A stretch of DNA of 41,058 nt from Sphingobacterium sp. UBA4616 (GCA_002386525.1 DGIS01000030.1:23218-64275); one strand, 5' to 3'; counted from the first letter of the stretch, positions 27,138 through 35,589 are shown. A program made the numbers and translations. Notes: generated by a model not told the origin, from the letters alone.

Positions 27138-28174
27138 TGAGTACTATTTTACAAAACGACTTATTGATTAGGGCTGCATTCTCGCAGCAGACAGAGAGAC
27201 CTCCTGTGTGGATGATGCGCCAAGCTGGGCGCTTTATGAAAGAATATTGGGATATCAAGAATAAATATTCCTTTCTGGAAATGTGCAAAACACCCGAAAT
27301 CGCCGCTGATGTCACTATGCTTCCGGTTGATTTATTGGGTATTGACGCTGCTATTTTATTTTCCGATATTTTAGTAACCGCCGAAGCAATGGGCGGCGAT
27401 CTTTCTTTTGAACAAGGTGTAGGACCTCGTTTTTCTAATCCTATTCGTTCTGTAAAGGATGCCGAAGCTTTATCCGTTAACTGTTTGGATAGATTGCAAT
27501 ATGTAGCTGATGCCATAAAGGTGATTCAGCAACGTCTTGATAGGCGTATTCCTTTGATTGGATTTGCAGGAGCACCGTTCACAATTTTAAGTTATTTGGT
27601 CGAAGGTGGATCTTCAAAAGATTTTAAGTTAACAAAATTGATGTTGAATAATCAGCCGGAGCTGGCCCATATGATTCTTCAAAAGATCGCCGATGTTACT
27701 GTTGACTATCTGAACATGCAGATCGAAGCTGGTGTTAATGCGATTCAATTATTTGATAGTTGGGCTTTAGCCTTATCATGGAATGATTACCGTGATTTCT
27801 CACATTATTATAATAAACAGATTATTTCAAGATTAAACCGTCAAGACATTCCAGTTATTTCATTTTGCAAGGGATCGTCTGTTTTTGCACCGATGATGGT
27901 CGAAGCGCAGCCTGATGTGATATCTATTGATTGGAATGCAGATTTAAAAAATATAAAACAATCCCTACCACAGGGGATCGCTGTACAAGGAAATTTAGAT
28001 CCATTTGTTTTGTATGCTGATAAGGCTGTAATCAAAAGGAAGATTACAGAACTCTTTGAACGTATGCGAGGTGAAAATGGGTTTATCTTTAACTTGGGGC
28101 ATGGTATAATGCCAGATATTCCATTTGACAATGTAAAATATGCCATTGAAGTAGTGAAAGAATTTCGCTATTAA
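27137..28174 (+). CDS. hemE: uroporphyrinogen decarboxylase
   Basis: Converts uroporphyrinogen III to coproporphyrinogen III in heme synthesis. 345 aa. The N-terminal signature PVWMMRQAGRFMKEY is complete, with both substrate Arg residues. Also present are ILFSDILVTAEAMG (catalytic Asp), GFAGAPFTILSYLVEGG, IQLFDSWALALS and NLGHGIMPDIPFDNV. The GTG start at 27137 overlaps the TPR gene stop by 1 nt. It is the last gene of the kinase operon; a strong GAAA-loop terminator follows. Confidence 0.96.
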   Translation: MSTILQNDLLIRAAFSQQTERPPVWMMRQAGRFMKEYWDIKNKYSFLEMCKTPEIAADVTMLPVDLLGIDAAILFSDILVTAEAMGGDLSFEQGVGPRFSNPIRSVKDAEALSVNCLDRLQYVADAIKVIQQRLDRRIPLIGFAGAPFTILSYLVEGGSSKDFKLTKLMLNNQPELAHMILQKIADVTVDYLNMQIEAGVNAIQLFDSWALALSWNDYRDFSHYYNKQIISRLNRQDIPVISFCKGSSVFAPMMVEAQPDVISIDWNADLKNIKQSLPQGIAVQGNLDPFVLYADKAVIKRKITELFERMRGENGFIFNLGHGIMPDIPFDNVKYAIEVVKEFRY

Positions 28175-28197
28175 TTGTGGTCTCTTAAAATATACAG

Positions 28198-28226
28198 AAC
28201 GACTTGCGAAAGCAAGTCGTTTTTTT
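28198..28226 (+). terminator. intrinsic terminator of hemE
   Basis: AACGACTTGC and GCAAGTCGTT form a 10-bp stem closed by a GAAA tetraloop, followed by T-rich sequence to 28226. Confidence 0.92.
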
Positions 28227-28323
28227 GTACCAGGTCGGAAACTGATGATATTCGACTTTTGTATATTGGATGTAAGATTTATACAAATCATAGTTGCTGG
28301 TGACAATTGCTCCTAACTTTTCT

Positions 28324-28331
28324 TAATTTTG
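28324..28331 (+). promoter_or_regulatory. putative -7 element of hemJ, 5 nt before the ATG
   Basis: TAATTTTG matches TAnnTTTG and lies just before the ATG at 28337, so the mRNA may be leaderless. No good -33 at the standard distance. Confidence 0.4.
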
Positions 28332-28336
28332 TAATT

Positions 28337-28888
28337 ATGATCTATTTGTATGCAAAAGCTGTTCACATTATCTTTGTAGTGTGTTGGATGGCTGGATTGT
28401 TCTATATTGTCCGACTATTCATCTACCATACGGAAGCTAAATCTAGGCCTGCGGAAGAATATGGCATTTTGCATAGGCAGTTTACTGTAATGGAAAGCAA
28501 ATTGTGGTGGATTATAACCACTCCAGCAATGTACCTCACTGTAGTCGCAGCACTTGTTATGCTTTATATGAATCCGGGTTTGCTGAAGATGGGCTGGATG
28601 CATGTTAAGCTCACTTTCGTTTTAGGATTGATATTTTATCATTTCTCCTGCCAGCGGATTATGTTTCAATTACAAAGTGAGTCTTCCAATTGGTCTTCGA
28701 CAAAATTGAGGCTATGGAACGAACTCGCTACAGTTTTACTATTCGCGATTGTTTTTACAGTAGTTTTAAAATCGGCCTTGAATTGGATATTTGGCGTTTT
28801 GGGACTGTTAATTTTATCGATTGCGCTGATGATGGCTGTAAAGCTTTATAAAAAATATCGGAACAAGAGTGTTGAGCGAAAACGTTAA
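28337..28888 (+). CDS. hemJ: HemJ-type protoporphyrinogen IX oxidase (UPF0093/CopD-like membrane protein)
   Basis: 183 aa from the ATG at 28337. The N-terminus IYLYAKAVHIIFVVCWMAGLF (in part: YAKAVHIIFVVCWMAG) with His10, then RLFIYH, is the HemJ signature. MGWMHVKLTF carries a second conserved His/Lys pair. Four to five TM helices are visible. HemJ oxidises protoporphyrinogen IX and replaces HemG or HemY in many bacteria. It lies one gene after hemE but behind a terminator, so it is regulated on its own. Confidence 0.88.
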   Translation: MIYLYAKAVHIIFVVCWMAGLFYIVRLFIYHTEAKSRPAEEYGILHRQFTVMESKLWWIITTPAMYLTVVAALVMLYMNPGLLKMGWMHVKLTFVLGLIFYHFSCQRIMFQLQSESSNWSSTKLRLWNELATVLLFAIVFTVVLKSALNWIFGVLGLLILSIALMMAVKLYKKYRNKSVERKR

Positions 28889-28952
28889 ATTCTATGCTTT
28901 CTTAATCCTTTGTGATTCTTTATAGTCGAAAGATTATAAATAGAATAGGATT

Positions 28953-29846
28953 ATGTATAGAAAAATTCTAAGTATGTTCTTGTTGCTTATTGTAGCAGCA
29001 GCTGGTTTTGCGCAACGATACAGACCTTTGGGTGGTACATTAAATATCTACTCTACAGATGTACCCTTTTTTCTGTATATTAATGACATTTTGTATAATA
29101 ATAGAGCTTCAAGGGGTGTCAAAGTATCTCATTTGAAGAATAGACGTTATGATTTGCGTATCGTGTTTGCCGATCGGCAGCACCGCACATTAAATGGTTC
29201 CGGAATACAACTTGTCGATAGAAATGGGCAATTCATGGACGTTGTGTTTTCTGTTAGTAACAGAAGAGGAAACAAGGGGATTATTTTAGAATCCATGAAT
29301 CCTATTGATCGTTATGGCAATGGTAATTATCGTAACGACTTATTTTATGATAATCACGATAGAAATAAGGATGAGCAGTATGATGAGCCATATAGCCAAT
29401 TGGAAAGTCGTGGTGATTCACCGGCCTATAATCGGAATGGCTATGATCATGATAGGAGCAATAATCAATACAGGCAGCCAGAGGAATCCGAAATTTATCG
29501 TAATGGTATAGATCGTCCTCATGGAAATGCTAAAGATGAAGGAAATGGTCAACTGGATAAAGAAGTATTCCTTAAAACAGATTCTAACCGATTGAATGAC
29601 CTGTTGAATCAGAAAGAAAATGATCAGGATAAACTCGCGTTAGCTGCTCAGGAGTTACAAAACATGCAACTTCGTGTTTCTGAAATTGCCGATTTAATGG
29701 AATTGTTTATACGGGATGATAATAAGCTAACCTTTGCTAAATATGCTTATCCAACTTGTGTGGACAAACAGAATTATGAGAAAGTAGGGGATGCCTTATC
29801 ATTTAGCTCAACCCGGGAAAAGCTTCTGGATTTTCTAAAGAAATAA
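28953..29846 (+). CDS. secreted DUF4476 protein
   Basis: 297 aa. Signal peptide ~1-20 (ILSMFLLLIVAAAGFAQ). A beta-rich N-terminal domain (~22-115) contains RYRPLGGTLNIYS and FLYINDILYNN. A low-complexity Asn/Asp/Arg/Tyr-rich linker spans ~120-205. The C-terminal DUF4476 domain (~210-297) has the typical FIRDDNKLTFAKYAYPTCVD and FSSTREKLLDFLKK. The function of DUF4476 is not known. Bacteroidota often carry several copies. It is monocistronic with its own terminator. Confidence 0.82.
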   Translation: MYRKILSMFLLLIVAAAGFAQRYRPLGGTLNIYSTDVPFFLYINDILYNNRASRGVKVSHLKNRRYDLRIVFADRQHRTLNGSGIQLVDRNGQFMDVVFSVSNRRGNKGIILESMNPIDRYGNGNYRNDLFYDNHDRNKDEQYDEPYSQLESRGDSPAYNRNGYDHDRSNNQYRQPEESEIYRNGIDRPHGNAKDEGNGQLDKEVFLKTDSNRLNDLLNQKENDQDKLALAAQELQNMQLRVSEIADLMELFIRDDNKLTFAKYAYPTCVDKQNYEKVGDALSFSSTREKLLDFLKK

Positions 29847-29871
29847 AAAAGGAGCAATTTGCTCCTTTTTT
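29845..29871. terminator. bidirectional terminator between DUF4476 and aldehyde dehydrogenase genes
   Basis: AAAAAAGGAGCAA (29845-29857) pairs with TTGCTCCTTTTTT (29859-29871); A-run and T-run on the two sides. Confidence 0.87.
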
Positions 29872-31303
29872 ATTCTCCGCCGAAGCAGATATATTTTAAT
29901 TCCATATATTCATCTAAGCCATGTTTTGATCCTTCTCGACCAACTCCTGATTGTTTTACCCCACCAAAAGGTGCGGCTGCATTTGAAATAAGACCGGTAT
30001 TGACACCTACCATGCCGGCTTCAAGTTGCTCAGCTACCCGGAAACAGCGATTGATATTTGTACTATAAAAATAGGAGGCGAGACCAAATTCAGTATTGTT
30101 GGCCATCGCTATGCCATCTTCTTCTGTTTTAAAGCTGAAAAGGGCGCAGATTGGGCCAAAGGTCTCCTCCCTAAATATAAGTGCTTCTTTTGGAATGTTC
30201 GTCAGAACAGTAGGCTGGAAAAATAGGCCTTTGATTACGTTACCTCCAGCAGCCAATTCGGCACCGTGATTTAAGGCATCTTGTACATGATGTTGTACTT
30301 TTTCTAAGCCTTTCGCATTAATAAGTGGGCCGACCTGGACACCTTTATCAAGCCCATTACCAACCTTTAGTTTACTAACGGCCTGGGTAAGTTTCATCGA
30401 AAACTCATCGTAAACATCTTCTTGAACAAGAAATCTATTAATTGATACACATGTCTGTCCGGAATTTCTAAATTTACCAGCGATAGCACCTTCAACAGCT
30501 GCATCAATATCGGCATCGTTAAAAACTAGGAATGGGGCATTACCGCCAAGCTCCATTGATACTTTTTTGATGTTCGAGGCTGATTGTTCTATAAGTGTTT
30601 TTCCTACTTCGGTAGATCCTGTGAAAGAAAGCTTTCTCACCAGATCGTTCGTCGCTAACTCTCTTCCTATTCCGCTGCTATCTCTTCCTGTAATGATATT
30701 AAGCACCCCCTTGGGAACGCCTGCCTCTTCAGCAAGTTTCGCTAGTGCGATCGCTGAAAACGGGGTCTGTGAAGCTGGTTTGAGTACCACTGTACAACCA
30801 GCGGCCAATGCAGGAGCTACTTTTCGGGTCACCATCGCTATGGGAAAATTCCAGGGTGTAATTGCCGCGACTACACCTACACCTTGTTTAATTGTCATCA
30901 TCCTGCTACCTTTCTTCTGGGAAGGTATCGTTTCACCATAGGCTCTCTTTCCTTCTTCTGAAAACCACGCTACAAAAGAACTACCATAATCCACTTCTAC
31001 CATAGATTCACTTAGTGGTTTCCCACTTTCCAAAGTCATGATTTCTGCAAGATCGTCCTTATGCTCTTGAATAAGATTGTACCATTTACGGAGGATATCG
31101 GAACGTTCCACTACAGTTGTGTTTTTCCAGCTTTTCCACGCTTTGTCAGCAAAATCTATCGCTTTACTGCAATCGGCCACTTTCAAATCGGGTAATGAAG
31201 CGATAACTTTTCCTGTAGCAGGATTTATCACGTCAAAAGTGTGTTTTGATGTAATAAATTTCCCATTGATATAAGCACTCTCAATTAAAAGTTTATTTTT
31301 CAT
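29870..31303 (-). CDS. gabD: NAD(P)-dependent succinate-semialdehyde dehydrogenase-like aldehyde dehydrogenase
   Basis: 477 aa, the usual ALDH length. Catalytic Cys285 is in FRNSGQTCVSINRF and general base Glu251 in VSMELGGNAPF. The Asn in ITPWNFPIAM and the FTGSTEVGK cofactor loop are intact. GKPLSES and the C-terminal PFGGVKQSGVGREGSKHGLDE (in part) fit the GabD subgroup that oxidises succinate semialdehyde; other short-chain semialdehydes are possible. No gabT is adjacent. TTGAACA-type inverted repeats lie 31-60 bp before the start and may be operators. Confidence 0.85.
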   Translation of the reverse strand: MKNKLLIESAYINGKFITSKHTFDVINPATGKVIASLPDLKVADCSKAIDFADKAWKSWKNTTVVERSDILRKWYNLIQEHKDDLAEIMTLESGKPLSESMVEVDYGSSFVAWFSEEGKRAYGETIPSQKKGSRMMTIKQGVGVVAAITPWNFPIAMVTRKVAPALAAGCTVVLKPASQTPFSAIALAKLAEEAGVPKGVLNIITGRDSSGIGRELATNDLVRKLSFTGSTEVGKTLIEQSASNIKKVSMELGGNAPFLVFNDADIDAAVEGAIAGKFRNSGQTCVSINRFLVQEDVYDEFSMKLTQAVSKLKVGNGLDKGVQVGPLINAKGLEKVQHHVQDALNHGAELAAGGNVIKGLFFQPTVLTNIPKEALIFREETFGPICALFSFKTEEDGIAMANNTEFGLASYFYSTNINRCFRVAEQLEAGMVGVNTGLISNAAAPFGGVKQSGVGREGSKHGLDEYMELKYICFGGE

Positions 31304-31333
31304 CGATGTAAATTTTATTGTTACAAGTATAGT

Positions 31334-31388
31334 TTGAACACCTCAAATTGAAATTCTGTTCAATAATTTATTTCTCGTTCAAATGAAC
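31334..31388. promoter_or_regulatory. cluster of GTTCAA half-sites upstream of the aldehyde dehydrogenase gene
   Basis: TTGAACA (31334-31340) and TGTTCAA (31357-31363) form a perfect 7-bp inverted repeat around a small TCAAATTGA palindrome. A second dyad, GTTCA-AA-TGAAC (31377-31388), follows at the end of the DCC gene. Four half-sites in 55 bp suggest an operator. Confidence 0.45.
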
Positions 31389-31774
31389 CTTTCTCTTTCA
31401 GCTTTTGAAGGTGTCTTACAAGACTCATTTTTTCCAAACCATTGATAACGGTTTTTAGCAAAATAGTCATAAAGCGCATCTCTCCATGCAATGGGTAAAA
31501 TCTTCAGTAAATAACATATGGTGTAGGGGAAACCCAATTGCTTAATGATTTTGAGAACAGCTTCACTTTTGATAAAGCTGCCTTCAGGAGATAAATAAAC
31601 GATTGAATCAATGTTTTTAGGAATATTTTTCAGCGTGGCCCTACTAAATTCGGACTGCAGGGAACTAAATAAGAATTTTTTATTACGATCTATTCTTAAC
31701 AGTTTTTGAACAAAGCGATTACAAATCAAGCAATCCCCATCAAAAAAGATGATATGTTTTCTTTGTTGTTCCAT
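31379..31774 (-). CDS. thiol-disulfide oxidoreductase DCC family (DUF393)
   Basis: 131 aa. The family hallmark FFDGDCLICNRFV gives the Asp and the CxxC pair (Cys15, Cys18). A helical part with YLSPEGSFIKSEAVLKII and the C-terminal FAKNRYQWFGKNESCKTPS complete the usual length. It has a thioredoxin-like fold by family; the substrate is unknown. It lies 75 bp upstream of the dehydrogenase gene on the same strand. Confidence 0.85.
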   Translation of the reverse strand: MEQQRKHIIFFDGDCLICNRFVQKLLRIDRNKKFLFSSLQSEFSRATLKNIPKNIDSIVYLSPEGSFIKSEAVLKIIKQLGFPYTICYLLKILPIAWRDALYDYFAKNRYQWFGKNESCKTPSKAERERFI

Positions 31775-31864
31775 ATGATGAAGTTACTGCTATTTATTGA
31801 GAGTACTGCCATGAAAGGATCATAAAAAAGGAAGGAGTTACTATGGCGGGGGGCATATGAGTGA

Positions 31865-31896
31865 AAAAAGCGGTGCTTTTTGAGACACCGCTTTTT
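31865..31896 (-). terminator. intrinsic terminator of ribBA
   Basis: AAAAAGCGGTG (31865-31875) pairs with CACCGCTTTTT (31886-31896), 12 nt after the ribBA stop, with runs on both sides. Confidence 0.85.
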
Positions 31897-31907
31897 CGAA
31901 ATCGTTC

Positions 31908-33122
31908 TTATAAATTTTTCATGATCGTATGACCCATACGATCCCGTTTGGTTTTTAGATATTCTTCGTTAAATGGATTTGCCGTTATTTCAATAGGTAC
32001 ATTTTCTACAATTTCAAGACCATAGCCCACCAAACCAGCACGTTTCGTAGGATTGTTTGACATGAGGCGCATTTTTGTGACCCCCAGATTTCTTAGGATC
32101 TGTGCACCTACGCCGTAGTCTCTTAAATCTGCCTTAAATCCTAATTGTACATTGGCATCTACTGTGTCTAATCCATTTTCTTGCAACTTGTATGCGTGTA
32201 GTTTATTGATCAGTCCAATACCTCGTCCTTCTTGATTCATGTACACGATGACACCTTTACCTTCCTGCTGGATCATTTCCATTGCTTTGTGCAGCTGAGG
32301 GCCACAATCGCATCGGCAAGACCCAAAAATATCTCCTGTAACACAAGAACTATGCACACGAACTAAAATAGGCTCGTCTTCATTCCAGTCACCTTTGTAA
32401 AGAGCTAAATGCTGTTCGCCAGTATCTTTCTGCGTAAAAGCTTTCATTTTAAAATCACCATATTGTGTTGGCATATTAACGGTGACTTCTTCATTGATTA
32501 AAGAGTCGTGTTTAAGGCGGTACTCGATCAGATCTTCAATACTTACGATCTTTAAATCGAATTTTTTAGCAACATCCATGAGCTCGGGCAGCCTAGCCAT
32601 TTCACCGTCCTCTTTTAAAATCTCAACCAATACACCTGCAGGTTCAAATCCTGCTAATCGAGCCAGGTCAACCGTAGCCTCAGTATGACCAGTACGACGT
32701 AGCACGCCGCCATCTTTTGCTATTAAGGGGAAAATATGACCTGGTCTACCTAATTCTTCGTAGTGAATATTAGGATCAATCATTGCTTTAATTGTTTTCG
32801 AACGGTCTGACGCAGAAATTCCTGTTGTACAGCCATATCCCTGAAGGTCAATGGAAACAGTAAAGTTCGTTTCATATACCGCTGTATTCTGCCCCACCAT
32901 GAGATCAAGGTGTAATGCATCTGCTCTTTCTTTCGTTATCGGAGCACATACCAATCCACGCCCGTGAGTGGCCATAAAGTTTATGATTTCAGGAGTGGCA
33001 TTGCGAGCAGCAGTGACAAAGTCTCCTTCATTTTCGCGGTCTTCGTCATCCACTACGATTACTACTTTTCCTGCTTGTATATCAGCGATCGCTTCTTCGA
33101 TCGTGTTTAATTTGAAATCCAT
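31908..33122 (-). CDS. ribBA: bifunctional 3,4-dihydroxy-2-butanone-4-phosphate synthase / GTP cyclohydrolase II
   Basis: 404 aa; supplies both precursors of riboflavin. The RibB half (1-~203) has [11 protein letters not shown] (26-35), [12 protein letters not shown] and [13 protein letters not shown]. The RibA half has zinc Cys260, Cys271 and Cys273 ([16 protein letters not shown]), with [12 protein letters not shown] and [11 protein letters not shown]. Both domains look complete and active. There is no room for an FMN riboswitch: only 71 bp separate it from the LptF/G gene upstream, and the leader is short and AT-rich. Confidence 0.96.
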   Translation of the reverse strand: MDFKLNTIEEAIADIQAGKVVIVVDDEDRENEGDFVTAARNATPEIINFMATHGRGLVCAPITKERADALHLDLMVGQNTAVYETNFTVSIDLQGYGCTTGISASDRSKTIKAMIDPNIHYEELGRPGHIFPLIAKDGGVLRRTGHTEATVDLARLAGFEPAGVLVEILKEDGEMARLPELMDVAKKFDLKIVSIEDLIEYRLKHDSLINEEVTVNMPTQYGDFKMKAFTQKDTGEQHLALYKGDWNEDEPILVRVHSSCVTGDIFGSCRCDCGPQLHKAMEMIQQEGKGVIVYMNQEGRGIGLINKLHAYKLQENGLDTVDANVQLGFKADLRDYGVGAQILRNLGVTKMRLMSNNPTKRAGLVGYGLEIVENVPIEITANPFNEEYLKTKRDRMGHTIMKNL

Positions 33123-33193
33123 TTATTGATATATTGTAATTGGTACAAAGTTAGTGTAGAATCTAAATTTATTTATAATAGCCCTGTCACAAT

Positions 33194-34678
33194 CTAATGT
33201 GATTCTTTTAAATTATTCTTTTTTAAAAACTTTTCTTTCACCCATTTCCATGCGGCTTCTACTTTTAACTTATATTGATCAATATCAAATAAAGCGGAGT
33301 CTGTTGTCGATTTGTACGTTAGAAAAGCAGCAAGTGGTGTTAAGACAATGATTGCCATCCACATCCCCACCCCTGATGATATCGCGCCATCTTTAGCCGT
33401 TTTTTCTGCTACCGTAGAAATAATATGATAAATCAGAAAGAATATAATGGCCATAACTACAGGAAGACCAAGCCCTCCCTTTCTGATAATGGCCCCAAGC
33501 GGAGCTCCGATGGCAAACAACAAAAGACAGGAGACAGCAAGGGTAAACTTGCGATGCCACTCAATGCGATAGCGGATATCTTTCGATTTATAATCTTTAA
33601 ACTCAAGCGTACGGCCATTCAAATCTTCCTTCAGATAATTCAACTGGTTTAGTGCATTCATAGTAACTTGTGAACGTTGTTCTTGAGGTACAAGATCGGT
33701 AATCAGATTTTTAAAAGGCTTGATTTTAGCTTCTTTGACCTTGGGCTGTCCAGGTTGATTGGCACTAAAATATTTCGAGTAAATATTATATCGCGTATCT
33801 AATGTCCGGGAAATTGCTTTTCCCATACTATCTAACTTAATATGGTTCGAGTCGATATACATGTCCAACTGTTTCAAATTTAACATGGCATGGTGGCTCT
33901 TGAAGAGGTTTTCATCTGTTTTACCCTGTTGAAAGCTTCCCATATCAAACTTTTGCTCAGTTTCTTTGAATTTAAATCGCGTAAATTGCTGACGTGGATC
34001 GTAGGTTTTGGAGTTTTTAGTCCGGGCCTCCTCGTAACGTATACCATCCTTAAGTTTAAGAATCATATAATTGTTGTCGGGAGAATTGTAGATATAGCCT
34101 TCTTTAGCCATAAGTACATTATTGGCCGTATTGCCACCGCGGTGATCGTAGATCATCAAGTCGTAGAGAATTGTTCCCGCTTTGTTTTTTCCTCGGGCGC
34201 GGATGGAGTAGCCAGGGATCGTATTGTTAAATATTCCGGGTTTAATAAGGAAATCGGCCTTTTTATTACGTACATCTGTAAGTAATGTCCCCATCTTCAA
34301 ATTCACTACAGGAAGGATATAGTCGGAGAAAAGAAAAGAACTTGTTGCGAAAATTGCGACGAGTACGAATAGCGGAGTCATCGCTTTGCGCAAAGATACG
34401 CCGGCAGCCTTAATTGCAACTAATTCATAGCTTTCACCCAGATTTCCAAATGTCATAATGGAGGAGAGTAACATGGATAAGGGCATTGCCATTTGAATTT
34501 GAACAACGCATTGATAGCCAATTAACTCCATGATTGTGTACCATTCGAAGCCTTTTCCAATCAAATCATCTATATACTTGAATAGAAAAAGCATCAATAG
34601 CACAAACATCACAATAAAAAATGTGACAATAAATGGTTTTATGAAAGCTTGAAGAATAAGTAAATGAACTTTTTTCAT
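33194..34678 (-). CDS. LptF/LptG family permease (YjgP/YjgQ)
   Basis: 494 aa. Membrane subunit of the LPS-export ABC transporter LptB2FG. Three N-terminal TM helices (~12-35, ~55-75, ~98-120) and three C-terminal ones (~380-400, ~408-428, ~437-457) flank a large periplasmic beta-jellyroll domain. The domain is longer than in E. coli, which is usual in Bacteroidota. Motifs: FIVMFVLLMLFLFKYIDDLIG (in part), MAMPLSMLLSSIMTFGNLGE, GAPLGAIIRKGGLG. LptF versus LptG cannot be told from sequence alone. Two hairpins precede its start. Confidence 0.88.
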   Translation of the reverse strand: MKKVHLLILQAFIKPFIVTFFIVMFVLLMLFLFKYIDDLIGKGFEWYTIMELIGYQCVVQIQMAMPLSMLLSSIMTFGNLGESYELVAIKAAGVSLRKAMTPLFVLVAIFATSSFLFSDYILPVVNLKMGTLLTDVRNKKADFLIKPGIFNNTIPGYSIRARGKNKAGTILYDLMIYDHRGGNTANNVLMAKEGYIYNSPDNNYMILKLKDGIRYEEARTKNSKTYDPRQQFTRFKFKETEQKFDMGSFQQGKTDENLFKSHHAMLNLKQLDMYIDSNHIKLDSMGKAISRTLDTRYNIYSKYFSANQPGQPKVKEAKIKPFKNLITDLVPQEQRSQVTMNALNQLNYLKEDLNGRTLEFKDYKSKDIRYRIEWHRKFTLAVSCLLLFAIGAPLGAIIRKGGLGLPVVMAIIFFLIYHIISTVAEKTAKDGAISSGVGMWMAIIVLTPLAAFLTYKSTTDSALFDIDQYKLKVEAAWKWVKEKFLKKNNLKESH

Positions 34679-34697
34679 CCGTGACGCTAAGCAAATT

Positions 34698-34753
34698 GAT
34701 GCCTTTGCATTAAGGCATCTCTACACCAAAGAACTCCCCTAGGAGTCCTTGGT
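34698..34753 (-). repeat. tandem hairpins in the leader of the LptF/G gene
   Basis: The first is GATGCCTT (34698-34705) paired with AAGGCATC (34712-34719). The second is ACTCC-CCTA-GGAGT (34733-34746), extended by ACCAA/TTGGT (34725-34729 with 34749-34753). They end 20 nt before the ATG and have no T-run, so a regulatory leader or a dispersed repeat is more likely than a terminator. Confidence 0.6.
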
Positions 34754-34779
34754 GGATTATATTGCAAAGATAGGCTTTT

Positions 34780-35157
34780 TTATGCACCTATAACACTCTG
34801 AAGGTAGACTATTGAATTTTTCCAAATTAATTTTCTGTTTTCAAGATCTTCTTCTTTAGCGAAATCAGTTATTTTAAGAGCAACATCATTTGTTAGTTCA
34901 TCTTGGTCGATCTCCAGATCGAAAAAATAGGGATCATCATCAAGCCATTTAAAGCGTACGGATTTATTTTCTTTCGATGCTACAATTTTTGCTCGGTGTG
35001 GTTCATCATCCCAAATGAAAGTATAAACGGTGTCTTTATAGTTTACATCATCTGCAAACCATTGTGCCAATTCGTTTGGTTCTTGCAAATACGGAAATAA
35101 AATTCTAGGTGAAGAGTTGATGATATATTCTAGTTGGAATTTTATTTTATCTGCCAT
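34780..35157 (-). CDS. START-like (AHSA1/SRPBCC-type) domain protein
   Basis: 125 aa. The Bacteroidota small START-like family: KIKFQLEYIINSSPRILFPYL (in part: INSSPRILFPYLQEPNELAQWFADD split), the TFIWDDEP strand, and a C-terminal helix with LENRKLIWKNSIVYLQSV. The SRPBCC fold makes a hydrophobic ligand pocket; the ligand is unknown. It is divergent from the first tRNA-Met gene, and the two promoters overlap. Confidence 0.83.
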   Translation of the reverse strand: MADKIKFQLEYIINSSPRILFPYLQEPNELAQWFADDVNYKDTVYTFIWDDEPHRAKIVASKENKSVRFKWLDDDPYFFDLEIDQDELTNDVALKITDFAKEEDLENRKLIWKNSIVYLQSVIGA

Positions 35158-35180
35158 ATAAATGTTTTTTTAAATATTAG

Positions 35181-35210
35181 TTTGTTTAAATCAAAAATAA
35201 GCTATATTTG
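35181..35210 (+). promoter_or_regulatory. promoter of tRNA-Met copy 1
   Basis: TTTG (35181-35184), 18-nt spacer, TATATTTG (35203-35210): a full Bacteroidota -33/-7 promoter, 12 nt before the tRNA. Confidence 0.75.
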
Positions 35211-35220
35211 CATTCCCAAA
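35192..35220 (-). promoter_or_regulatory. promoter of the START-like gene, overlapping the tRNA promoter
   Basis: On the minus strand, TTTG (35220-35217), 17-nt spacer, TATTTTTG (35199-35192), 34 nt before the ATG. It lies inside the plus-strand tRNA promoter. Confidence 0.5.
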
Positions 35221-35222
35221 AT

Positions 35223-35296
35223 GGCGGGGTAGCTCAGATGGTTAGAGCGTTGGATTCATAACCCAAAGGTCGGCAGTTCGATTCTGCTCCCCGCTA
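35223..35296 (+). tRNA. tRNA-Met (CAT), copy 1
   Basis: 74 nt. Acceptor GGCGGGG with CCCCGCT (first pair G-U), D-arm GCTC...GAGC, anticodon loop TTCATAA, T-arm GGCAG-TTCGATT-CTGCT, discriminator A. CCA is not encoded. The anticodon stem has an A-C pair next to the loop. An elongator Met is most likely; tRNA-Ile2 with a modified C34 is not excluded. Confidence 0.93.
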
Positions 35297-35589
35297 CAAA
35301 TCTCTTCCAAAATTGCTTTTTATTGCATAAACTTATTATTTGTAATAATACATATTTATTTTGTTATTGCAAGTTTTTTTATGAAAAGTTGAGTCCTTAT
35401 TTTGATAAATATTACGTTTTTAATACGATCAAATTTTTAAAAGTTATCTGCTTTTTTTAGATAATAAATTTACTTGGTTAAAAATGAGTTTGTTGCGCTT
35501 AATAGACGGTTTTAATACTAGATAATTGGTAAAAAAATAAAAAAATCTTTTGAATTGACACATGAAGTGGTATATTTGCATACCGAAAC
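35297..35589. other. AT-rich spacer between the two tRNA-Met genes
   Basis: 293 bp, no ORF or strong hairpin. It holds only the promoter of the second tRNA at its right end. No clear terminator for the first tRNA is seen, so the two could be partly cotranscribed. Confidence 0.6.
35548..35578 (+). promoter_or_regulatory. promoter of tRNA-Met copy 2
   Basis: TTTTG (35548-35552), 18-nt spacer, TATATTTG (35571-35578), 11 nt before the tRNA; same layout as copy 1. Confidence 0.75.

Noticed and set aside
30567..30941. 124-aa plus-strand ORF inside the aldehyde dehydrogenase gene
   Set aside because: Antisense shadow of a clearly conserved coding region; the same holds for other long antisense frames in atpA, lptF/G and the permease.
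31843..31860. Five-codon ORF preceded by a strong GGAAGGAG
   Set aside because: Too short to support as a gene; Shine-Dalgarno use is rare here, and it lies antisense between two minus-strand genes.
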